DNA from: Acidiferrobacteraceae bacterium
Lineage (GTDB): Bacteria; Pseudomonadota; Gammaproteobacteria; Acidiferrobacterales; Acidiferrobacteraceae
Length of the DNA stretch: 10,113 nt
Direction: 5' to 3'
Assembly (NCBI GenBank): GCA_027343725.1
Contig: DAHWKH010000163.1
Location: 1-10,113 of the forward strand
This document shows positions 6,578-10,113 of the stretch, one piece after another; positions within the stretch are counted from its first letter, which is position 1, and each line of letters starts with the position of its first letter. A model generated the notes under the pieces. That model did no database searches and was not told where the DNA came from. It worked only from the letters and a program-made list of their open reading frames with translations. A program made the translations under genes and the position numbers.

Positions 6578-8379
6578 GGCTCGAGAAACCACGCGACGGA
6601 CCACGGCGGCAGGAGGTCCGCGGAGGCCCCGTCGCTTGCGTAGAGCACGCGGCCCGCGGGACGTGGGGCCTCCCGGACGGTCGCGGGTCCGGGGTTGAAG
6701 AGGAGCGAGAGCGTGGAATCGTCCGCGAGGCGCCAGCGCACGGCGAGCAGCGGCCCGGGGTGCACGTGGTAGCGGGAGTCGTTGCCCGTAAGGCCGCGCA
6801 GGCGCGGTGCGATCTCGCGCGCGCGCAGCGCCAGCAGTTCTCGATGCAGGGCCAACATTTCGCGGTGATGCGGGCGAGTCGCTTCGGTCTCATCGAGGGT
6901 CGCGGAACGAAAGGTCTCTTCGGCGTTCGGGTCGGGAATGCGTGCGCGCACGGCCGGGTCCTGAAAGGCCGGAAAGCGGGCGAACTCGCGGCGGCGCCCT
7001 TCGGTCACGGCGGCGGCGAGTTCGGGACCGAAATCGCAGAAGAACGGGAAGGGCCTGCGGCTGCCCCATTCCTGACCCATGAACAGGAGCGGCACCGACG
7101 GCGCCAGCAACAGGAGCTCCGTCAGGGCGCGCACCGTCCTCTCGGGCGCGAGCGCGCCGATTCGCTCCCCGAAACCGCGGTTGCCGATCTGGTCGTGGTT
7201 TTGCAGGAAGGCCACGAAGGCGGTCGCCGGCAGCGCAGCACTCGGTTCGCCGCGTCCCTGCCCGCCGCGATAGGGCGAAGGCTCCCCCTGATAGGCCAGG
7301 CCTTCCGCGAGACAGCGTCCGACGTCATGCAGCGTGTCGTGTGCATAGTCCTCGTAGTAGCCGTCGGTCTCGCCGGTCGCAAGGACGTGCAGGGCGTGGT
7401 GCCAATCGTCGTTCCATTGGGCGTCGTAGGAGGCGCCGGGGGCGCGCAGGAGGTGGGCGGCGTTCGCGTCGTTTTCGAGAACGAGGTGCGTGTGGCGCGC
7501 GCCCGCGTGCTGCCGCACCCGGTGCGCGAGTTCCGTCAAGATCGGGGGACGGGAGTCGTCGTGGATCGCGTGCACGGCGTCGAGGCGCAAGCCGTCCATG
7601 TGGTACTCCTCGAGCCAGTACAAGGCGTTGTGAAGGAAAAAGTCGCGCACCACGCGGCTATCCGGCCCGTCGAAGTTGATCGCATCCCCCCAGGGCGTGC
7701 GGTGGCGGTCCGTGAAGAACGCGGGCGCGTAACGCCCCAGGGCATTGCCCTCGGGTCCGAAATGGTTGTAGACGACGTCGAGAAAGACCATCAAGCCGAG
7801 CACGTGAGCGGCATCGACGAGCGCCTTCAGGTCCTCGGGCCGCCCGTAGGAGGCGTCGGGCGCGAACGGCAAGACCCCGTCGTAGCCCCAGTTGCGCGCC
7901 CCCGGAAAATCCGCGACCGGCATGAGCTCGATCGCGGTCACGCCGAGGTCCGCCAGGGCCGCAAGCCGCGGCACCAGCGCACGAAAGGTCCCCGCGGGCG
8001 TGAAGGTGCCGACGTGGATCTCGTAGAGGACGACGTCTTCCCAGGGGCGCCCGCGCCAGTCGTGATCGGACCAGCGATAGGCGCCCGCATCGACGACCTG
8101 ACTCGCCCCGTGCACGTCTCCCGGTTGGAATCGGGCCGCTGGGTCGGGCACGAGGATCGCATTCTCGATCGCGTAACGATACCGGCTGCCGACCCGCGCC
8201 CGATCGGTCACGAGCTCGAACCAGCCGTCATCCAACGCGTCCATGGGCAAAAGGCGCGGGACGTCTGGATGTTCGAGGCTTACGGAAACGTGTCGGGCGG
8301 CCGGCGCCCAGAGACGAAAGCGGATTCGTCCATCGGGCCGCACCGCGGCCCCAAACGGCATGTCGTGCCATCCTTGCAT
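6574..8379 (-). CDS. treZ: Malto-oligosyltrehalose trehalohydrolase
   Basis: TreZ hydrolyses the alpha-1,4 bond next to the terminal trehalosyl unit of the TreY product, releasing trehalose, a compatible solute against osmotic, dry or thermal stress. The 601 residues show an N-terminal beta-sandwich (about 8-90, starting MPFGA..RFRLWAP), a GH13 barrel (about 100-470) and a C-terminal beta domain. Visible motifs are YEIHVGTF; DVVYNHFGPEG with D201; GLRLDAVHAI with nucleophile D267; VLEND with acid/base E302; and QNHDQIGNR with D396. The HVGTFTPAGTF and ARNWGYDG segments are typical of TreZ and separate it from branching enzyme (GlgB). An AGGA ribosome site at 8387-8390 lies 7 nt before the ATG. 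The gene starts 64 bp after the acyltransferase stop with no terminator between them, and overlaps treY by four bases. It matches the family's usual length and is intact. Confidence 0.96.
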   Translation of the reverse strand: MQGWHDMPFGAAVRPDGRIRFRLWAPAARHVSVSLEHPDVPRLLPMDALDDGWFELVTDRARVGSRYRYAIENAILVPDPAARFQPGDVHGASQVVDAGAYRWSDHDWRGRPWEDVVLYEIHVGTFTPAGTFRALVPRLAALADLGVTAIELMPVADFPGARNWGYDGVLPFAPDASYGRPEDLKALVDAAHVLGLMVFLDVVYNHFGPEGNALGRYAPAFFTDRHRTPWGDAINFDGPDSRVVRDFFLHNALYWLEEYHMDGLRLDAVHAIHDDSRPPILTELAHRVRQHAGARHTHLVLENDANAAHLLRAPGASYDAQWNDDWHHALHVLATGETDGYYEDYAHDTLHDVGRCLAEGLAYQGEPSPYRGGQGRGEPSAALPATAFVAFLQNHDQIGNRGFGERIGALAPERTVRALTELLLLAPSVPLLFMGQEWGSRRPFPFFCDFGPELAAAVTEGRRREFARFPAFQDPAVRARIPDPNAEETFRSATLDETEATRPHHREMLALHRELLALRAREIAPRLRGLTGNDSRYHVHPGPLLAVRWRLADDSTLSLLFNPGPATVREAPRPAGRVLYASDGASADLLPPWSVAWFLEP

Positions 8380-8443
8380 TGTGCTGTCCTGGTTTTGATC
8401 GCGGACGTTCCCTGGGGTCTTACGCGCCCGACCCCGCCACGGC

Positions 8444-9775
8444 TCATCGCCCCGTCATTATGGCGGGGATCGGCCTGTCTTGCACGCCGCCTGCGTCCGC
8501 GTGCGGGTTCCGGACTCGGGCCGTCCCGGTTTGAGGCGGATCGGCCGGTGGAACGAGGGGCTCATATCGGGCGATGAGGCCGCAGAGCGTCCAGGTCCGC
8601 AGCTGGCGTTCGCAATGTTTGATGAGGGGCGAGCGGGGCGCTTTTCGGGCCAGTTCGATCGCCGGTCTCTCGACGAAACGATAGGCGAGATCGGTCGCGA
8701 CGAGGGTGGCGATGAGGGCCGCAAGCAGCAGGAGCGGTAACGGAAGGACCCCGGAGAAGCAATGCAGGGCGGCCAGCAGGATGATCGGGTGCAGGAGATA
8801 GAGGCTATAGGATATGCGCCCGAGATAGAGGAGCGGGCGGCTTTGGAGGACGGCCGCCACGGAGGTGTCGTACGCGGCGATGATGAGGCCCATCGCGGAT
8901 GCCGCAAGCGCCGGCCAATCGCGGATGACGAGATGGTGCCCGAGGGTGCTCGCGAGCTGCGGCCCGTAGCAGTAGACGAGGAAGCTCGCGACCGCGAGCG
9001 CGACGCGCGTCCCGGCGCCGAGACGGCGATACCAGGCGCACAGGGGCTCGCGGTGATGGGCAAGCGCGGCGCCGAGCGCGAATGCCAGGAGATAGAAGAC
9101 TGTGAAGCTGAAGGCGGTGAAGCCCCCGGCGCCGGCGAGCCCGAAAAACGTGATGTGTCCCTCCACGGCCTCGATATGAACGGCGGCCGCCGCGACACTC
9201 AGGATCACGAAAGGCCACAAGGCCTGCCAGGCGCGCCGGGTACGCACGAACAGCGCGATGACGGGAAAGATCAGGGATATCCGCATCTCCTGCACCAGCG
9301 TCCAGATGGTGAAGTCGTAGCGATTGGTGTCGAAGGTACCGACGACCGTGAGCTGACGAACGGCCGAGCGCACGCTCGGCGGCTTTGTCCAAAACTGATT
9401 GATCCAGCCGCTCACGCCGTGGAGCGCGCCGCTGTAGGCGAATTCGGCGCCGATCATCCCGAGTATCACGGCGAAGGCGTACGGCAGATACAGGCGCAGG
9501 ATGCGTTTGACGGCGTAGGCGAGGTAATGGGCGCGCGGGTTTTCGAGCATGATAAAGAGGACGTACCCGCTCAAGACGAAAAACAACAGCACGGCCGATC
9601 GTCCGGCCCACAGGACGCCCAAGGGGGTTTCGCGCAAAGCGGCGAGCAGCCGCGGGGCCGGGTTCTGGTGGGAGCGGCCGAGCGTCAGGACATAATGCGA
9701 TAGCATGACGCTCAAGGCCGCGAGCCCGCGCAGGGCATCGAAAGACAGGACGTGGCGTGATGGACTTTCCGGCAT
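8444..9775 (-). CDS. Membrane acyltransferase, AT3 (OafA/NodX-like) family
   Basis: A 443-residue polytopic inner-membrane protein with about ten hydrophobic segments. It has the family's signatures: SFDALRGLAALSVMLSHY near the N-terminus, with D13, R16 and the catalytic-type H27; VLLFFVLSGYVL; KRILRLYLPY; WTLVQEMRISLIFP, matching the WSL..E motif; and a late ISYSLYLLHPIILL helix. Members transfer acetyl or other acyl groups onto sugars, O-antigen, exopolysaccharide, peptidoglycan or antibiotics. The acceptor cannot be told from sequence. The ATG at 9775 is chosen because AGGGAG (9785-9790) lies 9 nt upstream; an in-frame GTG at 9814 has no ribosome site. The last 50 or so residues form a polar cytoplasmic tail rich in Pro and Arg. 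It is the first gene of a probable acyltransferase-treZ-treY transcript. Confidence 0.9.
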   Translation of the reverse strand: MPESPSRHVLSFDALRGLAALSVMLSHYVLTLGRSHQNPAPRLLAALRETPLGVLWAGRSAVLLFFVLSGYVLFIMLENPRAHYLAYAVKRILRLYLPYAFAVILGMIGAEFAYSGALHGVSGWINQFWTKPPSVRSAVRQLTVVGTFDTNRYDFTIWTLVQEMRISLIFPVIALFVRTRRAWQALWPFVILSVAAAAVHIEAVEGHITFFGLAGAGGFTAFSFTVFYLLAFALGAALAHHREPLCAWYRRLGAGTRVALAVASFLVYCYGPQLASTLGHHLVIRDWPALAASAMGLIIAAYDTSVAAVLQSRPLLYLGRISYSLYLLHPIILLAALHCFSGVLPLPLLLLAALIATLVATDLAYRFVERPAIELARKAPRSPLIKHCERQLRTWTLCGLIARYEPLVPPADPPQTGTARVRNPHADAGGVQDRPIPAIMTGR

Positions 9776-9978
9776 GAGCGGCGTCTCCCTGGCAAAGCGT
9801 GTCGTTCGTCGCACACTTGAGCTGACAGGCTATGGGGGAATTGGTTCCGGCCGCCGGCCGCCCCGTGGGCGGCGCCGGCCCGCGACGGAGCGCGCGCACG
9901 GTTCCCATAAATGTCTATGCCTATGGAAATGCCACGGCGTCCGTCGCCTCCGGGCGATCGGCCGCGCGACCCAAAGCC
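9776..9978. promoter_or_regulatory. Upstream region of the acyltransferase operon
   Basis: No gene is seen here. It contains a GC-rich hairpin at 9853-9879: GCCGG/CCGGC plus CCGCCC/GGGCGG, with a 2-nt bulge and CGT loop. It lacks a T run on either strand, so it is not a standard terminator. An imperfect inverted repeat, TTCCCATA (9902-9909) and TATGGAA (9922-9928), lies further from the gene in AT-richer DNA. The minus-strand promoter of the acyltransferase-treZY unit should lie here. The best boxes I can find, GTGGCA and ATTTAT with 17-bp spacing around this repeat, are weak. Confidence 0.35.
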
Positions 9979-10007
9979 TTGAACATATCGGGCTCATCTG
10001 TCATAAT
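9979..10007 (+). promoter_or_regulatory. Sigma70-type promoter reading out of the right edge
   Basis: TTGAAC at 9979-9984 and CATAAT at 10002-10007 are separated by exactly 17 bp, each matching the consensus at five of six positions. Transcription would begin near 10014, giving a leader of about 100 nt before the start codon at the window edge. It is divergent from the acyltransferase operon. Confidence 0.65.
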
Positions 10008-10053
10008 GGCAAACCCCTCGCGATCGATCATTCCTCGTACTTTGGTCCGACAC

Positions 10054-10101
10054 ATGCGGGCTCAGGAGTGCGATACGATGGTCGCGCTGGTCGGAGCATA
10101 A
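10054..10101 (+). CDS. Possible 15-codon upstream reading frame
   Basis: Within the transcribed leader an ATG opens a frame encoding MRAQECDTMVALVGA, ending in a TAA at 10099-10101 that overlaps the Shine-Dalgarno of the next gene (TAAGGAG). Such overlap is typical of translational coupling. However, no ribosome site precedes the ATG and the peptide has no leader-like run of one amino acid. It may be chance. Confidence 0.2.
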   Translation: MRAQECDTMVALVGA

Positions 10102-10113
10102 GGAGAGACACAT
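10100..10113 (+). promoter_or_regulatory. Ribosome binding site and start of a gene beyond the right edge
   Basis: AAGGAG at 10100-10105 is a near-perfect Shine-Dalgarno. Six bases later the window ends in AT (10112-10113), which would be an ATG if the next base is G. Together with the promoter at 9979-10007 this indicates a plus-strand gene divergent from the acyltransferase. Its product is unknown. Confidence 0.6.

Noticed and set aside
6760..8577. A second 605-codon open frame on the plus strand opposite treZ
   Set aside because: It is antisense to an intact treZ and runs into the acyltransferase gene. No domain or signal was recognised.
9832..10101. An 89-codon plus-strand frame in the divergent spacer
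   Set aside because: It contains the best promoter in the window and lacks a ribosome site and any recognisable protein pattern. Only its last 15 codons are kept, as a low-confidence upstream frame.

Overview
The window is GC-rich chromosomal DNA from a free-living, motile-to-sessile type bacterium. A Proteobacterium, probably gamma, is the best guess. The clues are a tRNA with encoded CCA, a PAS/GAF/GGDEF/EAL signalling protein, a periplasmic c-type cytochrome and a TreY/TreZ trehalose pathway. None of these fixes the genus. Every gene looks intact, and I see no insertion sequence, integrase, CRISPR array or phage gene.

Layout, left to right. Positions 1-2339 (minus strand) hold a large cytoplasmic cyclic-di-GMP enzyme, PAS-PAS-GAF-GGDEF-EAL, whose C-terminus runs off the left edge. 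Its start is separated by about 250 bp, containing small direct repeats, from a divergent tRNA-Ala(CGC) gene at 2593-2668, which is followed by a hairpin terminator. Positions 2696-3164 carry no convincing gene but hold a chain of inverted repeats. The last of these could form a structured 5' leader for a small exported cytochrome c (3165-3692, plus strand). That gene converges on the trehalose cluster with only 17 bp between the stop codons.

Positions 3710-9775 are a minus-strand run, transcribed right to left: membrane acyltransferase (AT3 family), treZ, treY. The treZ stop and treY start overlap in GTGA, and treZ starts 64 bp after the acyltransferase stop, so the three are probably one transcript. 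TreY turns the reducing end of alpha-1,4-glucan into a trehalosyl unit and TreZ releases free trehalose. An acyltransferase at the head of such an operon suggests, but does not prove, acylation of a sugar or glycan linked to stress or the envelope. Positions 9776-10113 are a divergent regulatory region with a good sigma70-type plus-strand promoter and, at the very edge, a strong ribosome binding site for a gene starting just outside the window.

Most of the sequence is well-understood families. The parts that known features do not explain are the hairpin-rich leader before the cytochrome, the repeats before the c-di-GMP gene, and the acyltransferase-trehalose linkage.
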